Both the position numbers and the translations under genes were made by a program. This document shows positions 18,187 through 28,095 of a stretch of 58,494 bases of DNA, piece after piece. Location of the stretch: positions 1-58,494 of the forward strand of contig BBZN01000026.1 in assembly GCA_001304855.1 (NCBI GenBank), written 5' to 3'. Under the pieces are notes generated by a model. The model did no database searches. It worked only from the letters and a program-made list of their open reading frames with translations, and had not been told where the DNA came from. Within the stretch, counting starts at the first letter, position 1. Each line of letters starts with the position of its first letter. Source of the DNA: Clostridia bacterium UC5.1-1D2 (GTDB lineage Bacteria; Bacillota; Clostridia; Lachnospirales; Lachnospiraceae).

Positions 18187-18607
18187 GGCTGTTCTCCTCC
18201 TCATGCTCCGAAAATACGCCCATTTTCTCCAGTCCCCGGCTTACCAGGTACACCATCCTGTCATAGTCCTCCCTGAGGAACAGCCAGCCTACCAATGCCT
18301 CCAGGCCGGTGGCTGTGCGGTAATCGATAATGGATGCATTCTTTGCGGAGGTCCCGGATTTGGCGTTGCGGCCCCGTTTATAGACGGCGTGTTCTTCCTC
18401 CGTAAGCATTTCCTCTATCAGCTTTATAAGTCTTGCCTGGGAACCTGCCTTCACCAGCTCTGAGCTGCGCTTGTGAAGTTTATTCACCTGGAGGGAACCG
18501 TGATTGATCATCTTGGTACGGATGATTATCTCATAGACCGCATCCCCAACATAGGCCAGAACCAGTGGCGAGTAAGCCCCTGCGTCCACTGGTTCAAGCT
18601 CATACAC
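18176..18607 (-). CDS. mrnC: Mini-ribonuclease 3
   Basis: 143 residues, an RNase III catalytic domain without the dsRNA-binding domain; it matures 23S rRNA ends. The signature SPLVLAYVGDAVYEIIIR and the C-terminal TGLEALVGWLFL carry the acidic metal ligands. The start is the GTG at 18607, since a stop precedes it, but the upstream site is weak and a missing base could hide an earlier start in the 31-base gap after cysS. It overlaps rlmB. Confidence 0.9.
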   Translation of the reverse strand: MYELEPVDAGAYSPLVLAYVGDAVYEIIIRTKMINHGSLQVNKLHKRSSELVKAGSQARLIKLIEEMLTEEEHAVYKRGRNAKSGTSAKNASIIDYRTATGLEALVGWLFLREDYDRMVYLVSRGLEKMGVFSEHEEENSHEI

Positions 18608-18638
18608 TCTTTATAATATGTGAGAAACTCACTGACCG

Positions 18639-20048
18639 TTACACCCGTTTCCACTTTACGCCCTCTCTGGTATCTTCCAGGACGATTCCCATGTCCAGAA
18701 GCTTGCCGCGGATTTCATCTGCCAGGGCGAAGTTCTTATCTTTTCTTGCCTGCTGTCTGGCCGCGATCATCTCCTCCACATCGCCGTCCAGAACCTCCGC
18801 CTGCTTTTCCGTGATAATGCCCAGCACGTCGCAAAGCTCCTGAATTGTGGCCTTTAAAGATACCACGTAGGATTTCGCGCTGGTTTCATCCGCCGTGGAG
18901 TTGGCCAGCTTCACCAGCTCAAATACGGCTGAGACGGCGTCCGCCGTGTTGAAGTCATCTTCCATGGCCGCCTCAAATTTACGTTTGAGTTTTGCCGCCT
19001 CCCCGAGGCCGGCTTCCTCTTCCCCAACTGCAGCTCCCTCCGAAGCGTTGGCCTCCAGATCCTTTAATTTGCCCACACAGGTGAGAATGCGGTCCAGCCC
19101 GTTTTTGGAAGCTTCCATCAGCTCTGCGCTGAAATTCAGAGGGCTGCGGTAGTGGGCGCTGAGCATAAAGAAACGCAGCACCTGAAGATCGTATTTCTCG
19201 CTGATCTCCCGGACTGTAAAAAAGTTACCCAGGGATTTTGACATTTTCCTGTTGTCAATATTTAAAAATGCATTGTGCATCCAGTAGGTTGCAAAGGATC
19301 TTCCGTTGGCGCACTCGCTCTGGGCAATCTCGTTCTCATGGTGAGGGAAGATGAGATCCTCGCCCCCTGCATGGATATCGATCTGCTCCCCAAGGTAACG
19401 CTTGGACATAACAGAGCACTCGATGTGCCAGCCCGGACGGCCGTCGCACCAAGGCGACTCCCAGTATGGCTCCCCCTCTTTCTTAGGCTTCCAGAGTACG
19501 AAGTCGCTGGGATCTTCCTTCCCCTCCTCCCCTGTAACCTTAATCTCCCGGAAACCGGACTGGAGATCCTCCAGGTTTTTGTGGGACAGCTTCCCATACT
19601 CCTTAAAGGAGGAGGTTCTGAAATATACGGTGCCGTCCGCCGCCACATAGGCATGGCCGTTGTCTATCAGGGTCTGGATCATGTCCAGCATTCCGCTGAT
19701 TTCCTGGGTGGCCTGTGGGTGTACCGTGGCAGTCTTTACGTTCATAGCCGCCATATCTTTTTTGCACTCTTCAATATAACGCCGGGAAACCGTGTCCGCA
19801 TTCACGCCCTCCTCGATGGCTTTCTTAATAATCTTGTCGTCCACATCTGTAAAATTAGATACATACTGCACATCATAGCCCTTGTACTCAAAATAGCGGC
19901 GCACCGTATCAAAGACGATCATAGGCCTTGCGTTTCCGATATGAATCAAATTATAGACAGTGGGACCGCAGACATACATCTTAACCTGTCCCGGAGTCAG
20001 CGGTACGAACTCCTCTTTCTTTCTGCTCAGTGTGTTAAATATTTTCAT
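18639..20048 (-). CDS. cysS: Cysteinyl-tRNA synthetase
   Basis: An intact frame of 469 residues, normal length. Class I motifs are present: PTVYNLIHIGNARP (HIGH-type) and KMSKSLGN. The zinc site uses the Cys in CGPTVY and the WHIECS region. The anticodon-binding helices at the C-terminus are complete, ending EGVKWKRV. The start at 20048 follows GAGGAGAGTAAGAGT. No T-box leader could fit in the short gap from ispF. Confidence 0.96.
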   Translation of the reverse strand: MKIFNTLSRKKEEFVPLTPGQVKMYVCGPTVYNLIHIGNARPMIVFDTVRRYFEYKGYDVQYVSNFTDVDDKIIKKAIEEGVNADTVSRRYIEECKKDMAAMNVKTATVHPQATQEISGMLDMIQTLIDNGHAYVAADGTVYFRTSSFKEYGKLSHKNLEDLQSGFREIKVTGEEGKEDPSDFVLWKPKKEGEPYWESPWCDGRPGWHIECSVMSKRYLGEQIDIHAGGEDLIFPHHENEIAQSECANGRSFATYWMHNAFLNIDNRKMSKSLGNFFTVREISEKYDLQVLRFFMLSAHYRSPLNFSAELMEASKNGLDRILTCVGKLKDLEANASEGAAVGEEEAGLGEAAKLKRKFEAAMEDDFNTADAVSAVFELVKLANSTADETSAKSYVVSLKATIQELCDVLGIITEKQAEVLDGDVEEMIAARQQARKDKNFALADEIRGKLLDMGIVLEDTREGVKWKRV

Positions 20049-20127
20049 ACTCTTACTCTCCTCAATGGATTCAATTTTCTGTGGCGGCCTTGCCTTTATG
20101 GAGCCTCATTATGGGCCTCTGTATCCT

Positions 20128-20669
20128 TTATCCCCGGCCACAGCCAGGACAGCTCTCACAGCCGCCCCCCATTATTTTATTATCATAGCAGTAATCGGCG
20201 GTTTCCGTCAATAAGGTAATTGCCTGAGAAGAAATTCCCTCTCCCCTTCCGGTAAAGCCAAGGCCCTCCTCCGTGGTGGCCTTGACGCTGACTCTGGATA
20301 CATCCAGATGCAGGGCCGAGGCTATATTCTCCGCCATCTGCGGCCTGAAGGGGGCCAGCCTGGGGCGCTGGGCAATGACGGTTGCGTCGATGTTTTCGAT
20401 TATATACCCTTGTCTTCCAAAAGCTCTCCCACCTTCTTTAACAGTTCTATGCTGGAGATACCTTTATATGCCGGGTCCGTATCCGGGAAATGCTGCCCGA
20501 TATCGCCTAAAGCCGCAGCCCCCAAAAGGGCGTCCATTACTGCGTGAACCAAAACGTCTGCGTCCGAGTGGCCTAATAATCCCTTTTCGTAAGGAATTGT
20601 AACGCCGCCTAAAATCAGGGGGCGGTTTTCTGTTAATTTGTGCACATCATATCCTTGTCCGATTCTCAT
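20128..20669 (-). CDS. ispF: 2-C-methyl-D-erythritol 2,4-cyclodiphosphate synthase
   Basis: Isoprenoid synthesis enzyme of the MEP pathway. Metal and substrate motifs are present: [24 protein letters not shown], and [17 protein letters not shown] missing base near 20402 splits the frame. At about 180 residues it is some 20 longer than usual: after the normal end (AITLL) comes [21 protein letters not shown], a Cys-rich tail. That tail may be real or may reflect a further frame error near the stop. The start at 20669 has AAGGAGACACT. Confidence 0.9.
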
Positions 20670-20709
20670 AGTGTCTCCTTGTATGTCGTGATCTGTCTCT
20701 GCATAACCC

Positions 20710-21636
20710 TTATACCATCATCCGAACCTTTCTGGCAATGCAGCCTATCTGGATGTCATTCTGGAAGCCGCAGCATTCCCCGTCTGCATGGACAGGCAGG
20801 GCCGCTTCCGTGTGGATGGCAATCTCTCTGCACTCGAAGCTGCGGACGCCCTTGGGCCTGCCGCCCCTGCGGCCTGTGAGCGCCGCAAAAAGAATAGGGA
20901 GCAGTTTGATTCTGGCGCCATGGCTTACTACGCAGATGTTCAGTTTTCCGTCGCTCCCGTCTGCCTTTGGGGCAAACAGGAAACCGCCGCCCTCAAAGGG
21001 CTGTATATGGCAGGAAATGAAGAGAATATTGTTAAATTCAACTTTTTTAACTCCGTCCAGCAGAATATAGCCTTTGGAGGATTTCATTTTGAAAATTGGC
21101 GCAGCCAGTACTATATAGGACAGCCTTCCCAAACCAAGGCGGCTTAAACGCCTGCGGCACTGGGATGTAAGGGCCTCCTGACAGACGGCTGCGTCGTAGC
21201 CGATTCCGGCGCTGACTAAAAAGCGGCGGTGGCAAAGTTCCTGGGTTCCGTAGGAAAGGACCCCGTAATCTATCATGGTGAAATGTCTGGGGGGCAGCTG
21301 CTTTTTGAGACATTTCACGGCGCCTCTGGGCATGCGCAGGCCTCTGGCAAGATCGTTGCCTGAACCTGCCGGAATATAGCCCAGACTCAGAGGGGCGTGA
21401 AAGGAAACCCCGTCCAGCGCCTCGTTCATAGTGCCGTCGCCGCCTACTATAATAATATATCTGGGATCCCGTATGCCTTCCGTCAGCCTTGCCGCCGCCA
21501 TCTTTGCGTCCCCCGGGCCTTCTGTGATAATTACGTCGTACTCAATATTATGACTGACCAGATAGCGGGCCACGGCTTTCCATATCTTCATGCCTTTGCC
21601 GCATCCGGCTTTTGGATTTACGATGAAGTTGTACAT
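20710..21636 (-). CDS. DagK/YegS-family lipid kinase
   Basis: An intact frame of 308 residues. The nucleotide-binding motif [13 protein letters not shown] and the second glycine motif [13 protein letters not shown] mark the diacylglycerol kinase catalytic domain; the N-terminal [12 protein letters not shown] is also conserved. It phosphorylates a membrane lipid such as diacylglycerol, recycling it into phospholipid synthesis; the exact substrate is not fixed by sequence. It is on the same strand as ispF and cysS and is probably co-transcribed. Confidence 0.88.
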   Translation of the reverse strand: MYNFIVNPKAGCGKGMKIWKAVARYLVSHNIEYDVIITEGPGDAKMAAARLTEGIRDPRYIIIVGGDGTMNEALDGVSFHAPLSLGYIPAGSGNDLARGLRMPRGAVKCLKKQLPPRHFTMIDYGVLSYGTQELCHRRFLVSAGIGYDAAVCQEALTSQCRRRLSRLGLGRLSYIVLAAPIFKMKSSKGYILLDGVKKVEFNNILFISCHIQPFEGGGFLFAPKADGSDGKLNICVVSHGARIKLLPILFAALTGRRGGRPKGVRSFECREIAIHTEAALPVHADGECCGFQNDIQIGCIARKVRMMV

Positions 21637-21797
21637 GCAAGCGCGCCTGGTCCTTTCTGCGGATTTGTTGGGTTGTGTCCGGCAATGAGTTTTGCTGCTT
21701 CAGAAGCCCTCTATTGCTCATTGCCTACGTGGATAGTATACCATATTCCCCTATAAAACACTAAGAAAATTTCTATAAAAAATTCCTATAAAAAGTC

Positions 21798-21826
21798 TTG
21801 ACAATTACCACAATTTATCATATACT
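21798..21826 (+). promoter_or_regulatory. Promoter of the tRNA-Val/tRNA-Met unit
   Basis: TTGACA (21798-21803) and TATACT (21821-21826) are separated by 17 bases, a near-perfect housekeeping sigma promoter 45 bases before the first tRNA gene. Confidence 0.85.
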
Positions 21827-21870
21827 GTACAGGCAGCCGCGATGAGACGGCGGCGGCAGAGAAAGAATGT

Positions 21871-21943
21871 GGGGTCTTAGCTCAGCTGGGAGAGCATCTG
21901 CCTTACAAGCAGAGGGTCATAGGTTCGAGCCCTATAGGCCCCA
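21871..21943 (+). tRNA. tRNA-Val (anticodon TAC)
   Basis: A full cloverleaf can be folded. The acceptor stem GGGGTCT pairs with AGGCCCC, the anticodon stem TCTGC/GCAGA holds the loop CTTACAA with TAC at 21904-21906, and the T arm is AGG-TTCGAGC-CCT. The 3' CCA is not encoded. Confidence 0.96.
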
Positions 21944-21964
21944 CTATCTACCAAAATTTAATAC

Positions 21965-22038
21965 GGCGGAATAGCTCAGCTGGCTAGAGCACGCGGTTCA
22001 TACCCGCGGTGTCGAAGGTTCAAGTCCTTTTTCCGCTA
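21965..22038 (+). tRNA. tRNA-Met (anticodon CAT)
   Basis: Cloverleaf with acceptor GGCGGAA/TTCCGCT (G-T at the tip), anticodon stem CGCGG/CCGCG and loop TTCATAC with CAT at 21999-22001. The G1 pairing and single-base D-loop pattern fit elongator rather than initiator Met. CCA is not encoded. It is 21 bases after tRNA-Val and shares its promoter. Confidence 0.95.
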
Positions 22039-22043
22039 CTGAG

Positions 22044-22069
22044 AAAACCCTTGGGAATCAAGTTTTTTT
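22044..22069 (+). terminator. Probable terminator of the tRNA unit
   Basis: A short CTTG/CAAG stem (22050-22053/22059-22062) is followed by seven T. The stem is weak but correctly placed, 12 bases after tRNA-Met. Confidence 0.5.
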
Positions 22070-22163
22070 GTATTCCTTCTGCAAATTCCCAACAGTCAGT
22101 GAGCCCCATTTCAGGGACTCTGTAACGGTTCCGTGTTTTAACGCTTATACCCTCTTACCTCCA

Positions 22164-23097
22164 TCAGCCCAAACCGAGTTTCGCTTTTTTCGCTTTTGGC
22201 GGCGATGGTTCACCCGTACGCTTTGAGCTTTGTACATCCTTCCCCTCATTTTTGCCCAGCAAAGAGTCCAGAGTAACGCTTGTAACACTGCCGATGCTCT
22301 GTAAGTTTTTCAGTACTAAAGAGTCAATTTTATTGATGTCTTTTGCGATAAAAACATTTCTGATGCGAATCTGCTCTAATATACCGATTGAGGCACATCC
22401 GAACTGTTGAGCCTGTTTCTTCTGTCATCAAACCACTGCTTTACCGTATCCTCCTTTCTGAATAACTCCTGCAATTCCTTCAACTCATGTTCTTTACTGC
22501 CGAGAAATCTGTTAAAACCTTCTTCATTTCCTATAATTTCACGGTTTGCACCTAAATATTTTGTACTTTCCAATTTGGCGTATATATCCGTAAACTGCAT
22601 CTTATGAAGATTATCGTTTCCTATCAGCGAGTGGCTGTCATCGGCTGTCAGATAATTATTATTCTCCCATATCATAACAAGAATATCCCGTTCAGTGACT
22701 CCTTTTTGCTCCAGCTCATTTATGTAGTCGTCGGCAGACATTCTGCCGCTTTGTACATAATTTTTTTATGAATCAATTCAATTTTATCTGTCTGGAAGGA
22801 TTCACGAACCACAGATTCTAATGTTTCATATGGATTATCCGTGATATCAATAAATGTGGTATTATCCTGCAATTGATCTGAGCCACTTCCTGTTTCAATC
22901 TTACAAGGCATTCTCCTGCTCCCCACAGCCAGACAGTTTTCCAATTCCTGGCATGCCTCTGTTCTCTGATCTTCATTTAAATCCATCCAATTTGAGTATT
23001 TGAATCTTTGGAGTACTTCTGCTTCTCTCTCATTCGGCAAAGTATTGCTCCTCTCTTCTTTTATTTCTGTGCTGCGCCTTACTATACCATTAGCCAT
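22164..23097 (-). CDS. Unrecognised accessory protein
   Basis: About 311 residues once frame breaks near 22745 and 22383 are restored. I do not recognise it securely. An early segment (NWMDLNEDQRTEACQELENC) resembles a helical module seen in front of metalloprotease-like or toxin domains in phage and conjugative proteins, but the HExxH-type motif expected after it is absent (VVRESFQ instead). The C-terminus is Lys/Pro-rich. There is no signal or membrane segment. Its position next to a tRNA pair suggests insertion by a mobile element; the start codon lacks a strong ribosome site. Confidence 0.4.
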
Positions 23098-23164
23098 GTT
23101 ACACTTTTAGCACAGAAGCGTCACACATCTGTGATTCAGACTCCGCCTTCTTCAGTTCCTTCTC

Positions 23165-23634
23165 CTATTCGCTCACATCCCGAAGTTCAAAGGAAAGCGC
23201 CTTTTTTAATTCCTCCAGCGTAGTCTCTATCTGATATCCAATCTTCCCTCCGCTGAACATGATGGTTTCACAATTCTCTGCGCTGGAATCTATAATTGTC
23301 CTGAAGTTCTTCCTCATGCCGATAGGGGAACAGCCGCCATGTATATAGCCGGTAAGGGGAAGCAGCTCTTTGGAGGCAATCATCTCCACCTTTTTCTCTC
23401 CCACGCTTTTAGCCGCTTTTTTCAAATCCATCTCCCTGCTTACCGGATCATAAATACATAGTGGGCTGAGGATTTTCCGACAGTGACCAGCGTTTTAAAC
23501 ACCGCATCCGGATTTTCTCCCAGAACCTCCGCAACTTCCATGCCGTTTACAGCTCCTGTGCTGACGTAGGTGTGAACCTTGTATGTCATTTTGTTTTTAT
23601 CCAGGATTCTCATCACATTTGTTTTTTCTTCCAT
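23165..23634 (-). CDS. ybaK: YbaK/EbsC-type aminoacyl-tRNA deacylase
   Basis: About 157 residues. It hydrolyses Cys-tRNA(Pro) (or related misacylated tRNAs). The pattern matches the YbaK family: MRILDKNKMTYKVHTY at the start, PDAVFKTLVTVG, then KKVEMIASKELLPLTGYIHGG and SPIGMRK. One missing base near 23440 splits the frame. The start at 23634 is chosen for AAGGCGG upstream. It stands alone, with a terminator between it and fruA. Confidence 0.88.
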
Positions 23635-23735
23635 AAGCCGATACCGCCTTTTTCTTATATTCTTCCATATTATAGCATCCAATTGCCAGGCAGTCATTAT
23701 TTTTATTGGGACGGAACAAGCGTTCCGGGAAACCT

Positions 23736-23772
23736 AAAAGACGGCTTTCTGCTGAGAGAAAACCGTCTTTTT
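23736..23772. terminator. Bidirectional terminator downstream of fruA
   Basis: AAAAGACGG pairs with CCGTCTTTTT, with inner TTTC/GAAA pairs, and has T runs on both strands. A second small palindrome CGGAAC-AAGC-GTTCCG lies beside it at 23712-23727. Confidence 0.8.
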
Positions 23773-23857
23773 AGCGCTCTTTCTATCTATCGTCAAATAC
23801 TCCCCTGATTTGTACCTGACGTCAGGTGTAACTGTTCAGGACGGCGCATCTTTTTGA

Positions 23858-25834
23858 TTACTCCTCCGTATTTTTCTTGAGGAATCCCAATATGGCGCAG
23901 CCCGCTATGGCTCCGATAATAACCGCCGCCAGATACATCAGAGGGTTTCCAATGGTGGGCAGTACAAAGATGCCGCCGTGGGGCGCCGCAGGGTACAGCC
24001 GAAGGCCATGGAAAGTCCGCCTGCCAGCGCGGAACCGATGATACAGGAGGGAAGAACACGTAGCGGATCCTGTGCGGCAAAAGGAATCGCGCCTTCTGTT
24101 ATAAAAGATAATCCCATAATATAGTTTACAATGCCGGACTGGCGTTCCTTCTCTGTAAACTTCTTTTTAAATACAGTGGTACACAGAGCGATTGCAATAG
24201 GAGGAACCATGCCGCCCGCCATCACAGCGGCCATCACCTCAAAATTCCCCTCTGCCAGCTGGGCCGTTCCGAATACATACGCCGCCTTGTTGAAGGGTCC
24301 GCCCATGTCAATGGACATCATTCCTCCCAGGACCATGCCCAGAACCACCCGGCTTGTTCCGCCCATTCCGTTGAGAAAATGAGTCAGGCCGTCGTTGATC
24401 ATGCCCATGTAGGGATTGATAAAGGTGGTTACCACTGCAGCCAGAAAAATGCCGATGACGGGATACAAAAGCACTGGTTTGATTCCCTCCAGGGATTTAG
24501 GCAGTCCTGAGAACAGCTTGCGCAGCCCCACCACAAGATAGCCGCCTGCAAAGCCTGCAAACAACGCCCCCAAAAAGCCTGCATTTACAGCGCCGCCGGC
24601 CGGATTGGCAAAGGTGGATCCCATCTTTGCTATGAGCCCCGCCACCAGGCCTACTGCCAGTCCCGGACGGTCGGCTATACTCATGGCGATAAACCCTGCC
24701 AGAATGGGGAGCATCATACCGAAGGCCTGCTCGCCGATGGTCTTTAAGTATGCTGCCAAGGGTGTGTTCTTACCAAAGTTGGAGGGATCGATTGAGTAAT
24801 CGTCAAACAGGAAAGCCAGGGCAATGAGTATACCGCCGCCGATTACAAAGGGAAGCATGTGGGAAACGCCGTTCATAAGGTGCTTGTAGATAGTCCGGCC
24901 CACACTGCCGCTGCCCTGGCCCTGGTTGGTATCCCCGGCGGGACCTGAGTGGCGGTATACCGGAACCGTACCGCTTACAGCCCGCTTTACCAGCTCCTCC
25001 GCCTTGTGGATTCCGTCTGCAACAGAAACCATAATAACCGGTTTACCGTCAAATCTTGCCATTTCCACATTTTTATCTGCTGCAATGATGATGCGTCCGC
25101 CTCTGCAATTTCCCTCTGCGTCAGAACGTTCTGAGCTCCTCCAGAGCCGTCTGTCTCCGCTTTCAGAGGAATTCCCAGCTTCTTGCCTGTATTCTCCAGA
25201 TTCTCGGCCGCCATGTAGGTATGGGCAATTCCTGTAGGGCAGGCAGTCACTGCCAGCACCCTGTAACCGTTCCCCAAATCTACGCCTCCGGTGCGGCCCT
25301 CCGCTGCTTTGGAACCATCCGAATATTTGGAAGCCTCCGCATCCCCTTCGGACTCCTCTCCCTCAGGAGCGCCGAAACGTGCAGTTTCCGCTTCATCGAT
25401 CCGATTCAAAAACTCATCCTTGGATCGGGCAGCAATAAGGTTTTCCCTAAATCCGGGGTTCATCAGCAGGGTGGACAGGCGGGACAACGCCTCCAAATGT
25501 ACGTCTGCCCCCTCCGCTGGCGCTGCAATCATAAACAGCAGGTTTGCCAGAGAACCGTCAAACGCCTCGTAATCTACGCCCTCAGGAACCACTATGGCAG
25601 CCAGGCCCGGCTCCCTTACAGCCTCCACCTTGGCATGGGGGATGGCAATTCCTTCGCCGATGGCAGTGCTTCCCAGCGCTTCCCTGGCAAGAATCCCCTC
25701 TTTATATCCTGCTTTATCCTTCAAACGCCTCCGGCCTCCATCAGTGAAACCAGCTTGTCGACGGCCTCTTCCTTGGAATCAGCCTTGACTCCCAGTTCAA
25801 TGCTTTCCTTCTTTAATAATTCTGTTATCCGCAT
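23858..25834 (-). CDS. fruA: Fructose PTS transporter, EIIABC fused
   Basis: About 659 residues. It takes up fructose as fructose-1-phosphate. Domains in order: EIIA with the phosphorylated His in IAIPHAK (residue ~66), EIIB with the phosphorylated Cys in VTACPTGIAHTYMAAE (~175), then the membrane EIIC domain with about nine helices, including GGGILIALAFLF and SIDMGGPFNKAAYVFG. Frames are broken near 25730, 25095 and 23990. The start at 25834 has AGGAGGGGCGCAGATT. It is 34 bases after fruK, so the two form an operon. Confidence 0.92.
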
Positions 25835-25868
25835 AATCTGCGCCCCTCCTAATCTGATACCATATTCA

Positions 25869-26772
25869 TCAAAGCGTCTCTAACAACCTGAAGATTTCTT
25901 CCTTTGTCCCGATACCGTCTGAAAATGCCGTAGCTCCGCCGCAGGCGGTCCCCAGCTTCAGAGCATATCCGTAATCGCCCTTTTCCAGGAATCCCGCCAA
26001 AAATCCTGCAACCATGGAATCGCCCGCTCCCACGGAGTTCCTGATTTTACCCTTTGCGGCTCCCTGTTTATAGACCGTTCCGTCCTCTGCTATCAGTATG
26101 GCCCCATCTCCTGCCATCGATACCAAAACATTCACAGCGCCCTGCATTTGAAGCTTCTTTCCGTAGAAAATAATATCCCCAACGCTCTTTGCGCTGACTC
26201 CGAACATCTGGCCCAGCTCGTGATTGTTGGGCTTGATGAGGAAGGGATGGTACTGAAGCACGTTTAAAAAGCAGATCCTTCTCTGCGTCCACTGCAATCC
26301 GTATTCCTCTGCCGTCCAGCATCTCCATAATCCGCTCATAAATATCATTTTGTATAGCAGAGGGAATACTGCCGGAAAGCACCAGAACATCGCCCTGTTT
26401 CAGCTTTGAAAGCTTTTGAAACAGCTCCTTTACATCCTCCTCCGTAATCTCCGGCCCCATTCCGTTAATCTCGCTCTCCTGGTCGGATTTCAGCTTTACA
26501 TTGATTCTGGACATTCCCTTTTTTACTTTAATAAAATCGGAATGAAATCCCAGCGTCTTAACTCCCCGCTCAATCTCATCACCGGTAAAACCTGCCACAA
26601 ATCCCAGAGCTCTGCTCTCGTATCCCAGATTTGCAAGCAGCGCCGAAACGTTGATGCCTTTCCCTCCATAGAAGATATTCTCTCTGACCGTCCGGTTGAC
26701 CGTTCCCGGTGTGAAATGATTTACGGCTATTACATAGTCCAAAGCCGGATTAAACGTTACCGTGTAAATCAT
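25869..26772 (-). CDS. fruK: 1-phosphofructokinase
   Basis: About 301 residues of the PfkB sugar kinase family. It converts fructose-1-phosphate from FruA to fructose-1,6-bisphosphate. The start MIYTVTFNPALDYVI, the GGKGINVS motif and the C-terminal catalytic GAGDSMVAGFLAGF are diagnostic. A missing base near 26265 splits the frame. It has its own promoter and two operator-like palindromes. Its partner is fruA directly downstream. Confidence 0.92.
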
Positions 26773-26793
26773 ATATCACCTATTTCCCTTTCA

Positions 26794-26874
26794 TGAAAAT
26801 TTATTTCTTTGTTGTCTTAATCATAGCGCGATATTGTATTTTCGTCAATAGTTATTTATAAGAAAATTATTTTC
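26794..26874 (-). promoter_or_regulatory. fruK promoter flanked by two palindromic operators
   Basis: On the minus strand TTGACG (26848-26843) and TATGAT (26825-26820) are 17 bases apart. One A/T palindrome, TGAAAATTTATTTC (26794-26807), lies just past the start of transcription; another, GAAAATTATTTTC (26862-26874), lies upstream of -35. Both fit the GAAA-N5-TTTC sites described for RpiR-family regulators, and a similar site precedes rpiR. Confidence 0.6.
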
Positions 26875-26898
26875 ACGCAATATTTCATCACAATATAC

Positions 26899-26938
26899 AA
26901 ACAGACAGCCTGATTCCTGGAATAAGCTGCCTGTTTTT
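26899..26938 (-). terminator. Terminator of rpiR
   Basis: AAACAG-GCAGC/GCTG-CTGTTT arms enclose an inner TTCC/GGAA pair, about 60 bases after the rpiR stop codon. It separates rpiR from the fruKA operon. Confidence 0.6.
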
Positions 26939-26995
26939 GTGCATTATGTTGATATTTATCTTCCGTTTTTTACAATTCTCTTTGTCCGGGTCCCT

Positions 26996-27848
26996 CTACT
27001 TTTTATCCGGCGATATGGCCTTTTCGTGGCGGCGTATGTGTTCCACTGCGTCTTTCCTGCCCGCCATCAGTAAAAGGTAAAGCATCTCTATGACGGCCGT
27101 AGCCGTCACCCTGGAAAACCAGAACTCCTCTGTGAGAAGCTTCTCCCTGGTGGCTGTGACAATTTTGTAATCGGCCAGCCTGGCAAGGACGGATTCGCTG
27201 TTGTTGGTGATAAGAATAACTGTACTTCCGTTTTCCCTGGCTCCCTCCGCCAGGGTCTGAAGCCGTTTGGACATACCTGAATTTGAGATAACCAGGACCA
27301 CATCCTCCGGCCCCAGGTTAAAGGTGTAGGCAGTCTGGGCTTCCCAGATAGTTCCGGCCACAGAAGGAATCCCCAGCTGGTTAAGCTTAAAGGCGCCGTC
27401 CATGGCAACCGGAATGGTATTGCCCACGGCTGCAAGCTGTACCATCCTCGCGTTCTCCAGCTTGTGGAGAATGCTTTCCAGATTGCTGATGTCCATCATG
27501 TGAACCGTCTCCGTAAGCTCTGCCACCTTGTTGGCCAGAATGTTCTGCAGGGTCTGGGAAAGGTTGTACCTGTCGATCTCATTGGATACATTCACCTCTC
27601 CCGCTCCTCCTCCAGAACCTCCCTGGCCAATGCCAGCTTCAGGCTGTGAAAGCCCTTAAAGCCGCACCTTCTGCAAAACCGGGATACGGTGGCGTCGCTG
27701 GTGCCGCTGGCTTTGGCCAGCTCTCCCACCGTCATATCCACCACTTCTGCCTTGTGCTCCATCATAAAATCCGCAATTTTTTCTCTGCTTCAAAAAAGCT
27801 GTCGTAGGAGGAACATATCACTCCCAAAGCGCTTCGTGTCTCTGCCAT
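26996..27848 (-). CDS. RpiR-family transcriptional regulator
   Basis: About 284 residues. N-terminal HTH_6 domain (VGELAKASGTSDATVSRFCRRCG) and a C-terminal SIS sugar-phosphate-binding domain (VGNTIPVAMDGAFKLNQLG, LVISNSGMSKRL). Frames are broken near 27785 and 27600. ATG 27848 (MAETRSALG) is favoured for the upstream GGCGGGAA; 27863 is in frame too. The position beside fruKA and matching palindromes suggest it controls fructose uptake in answer to a sugar phosphate. A DeoR-type FruR is the more usual partner, so this is a variation. Confidence 0.85.
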
Positions 27849-27869
27849 TTCATTTCCCGCCATTCTCAC

Positions 27870-27882
27870 GTAAATTTATTTC
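27870..27882. promoter_or_regulatory. Operator-like site upstream of rpiR
   Basis: GTAAATTTATTTCA lies just before the rpiR start and shares AAATTTATTTC with the site at the fruK promoter. It suggests autoregulation by the RpiR protein. The surrounding 27883-27960 is AT-rich with a TATAAT on the minus strand but no clear -35 partner. Confidence 0.45.
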
Positions 27883-27980
27883 ATGCTCTAAATATAGCAC
27901 ATAAATTTTAAAAATAAAAGTTGTTTTTTGTCATATATTATAATGGTTTCTGAAACTTTATTAACTTTTCCTTATCCCCC

Positions 27981-28009
27981 TTGAATTTCCAATTTAACTG
28001 TGCTATAAT
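27981..28009 (+). promoter_or_regulatory. Promoter of the PAP2 gene
   Basis: TTGAAT (27981-27986) and TATAAT (28004-28009) with a 17-base spacer, giving a leader of about 80 bases. Confidence 0.7.
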
Positions 28010-28095
28010 CTCAGAACGTTAACATATTCTTAACACTTTTTTTACATCTTCTAATAATTTCATGGAGTCCTTATTGTGAGAAAGGGGCCGATACT

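Noticed and set aside
20049..20127. T-box riboswitch before cysS
   Set aside because: Only about 80 bases separate it from ispF and no T-box motif is visible.
21965..22038. Attachment site duplicate of tRNA-Met
   Set aside because: No second copy of the tRNA 3' end was found downstream within the window.
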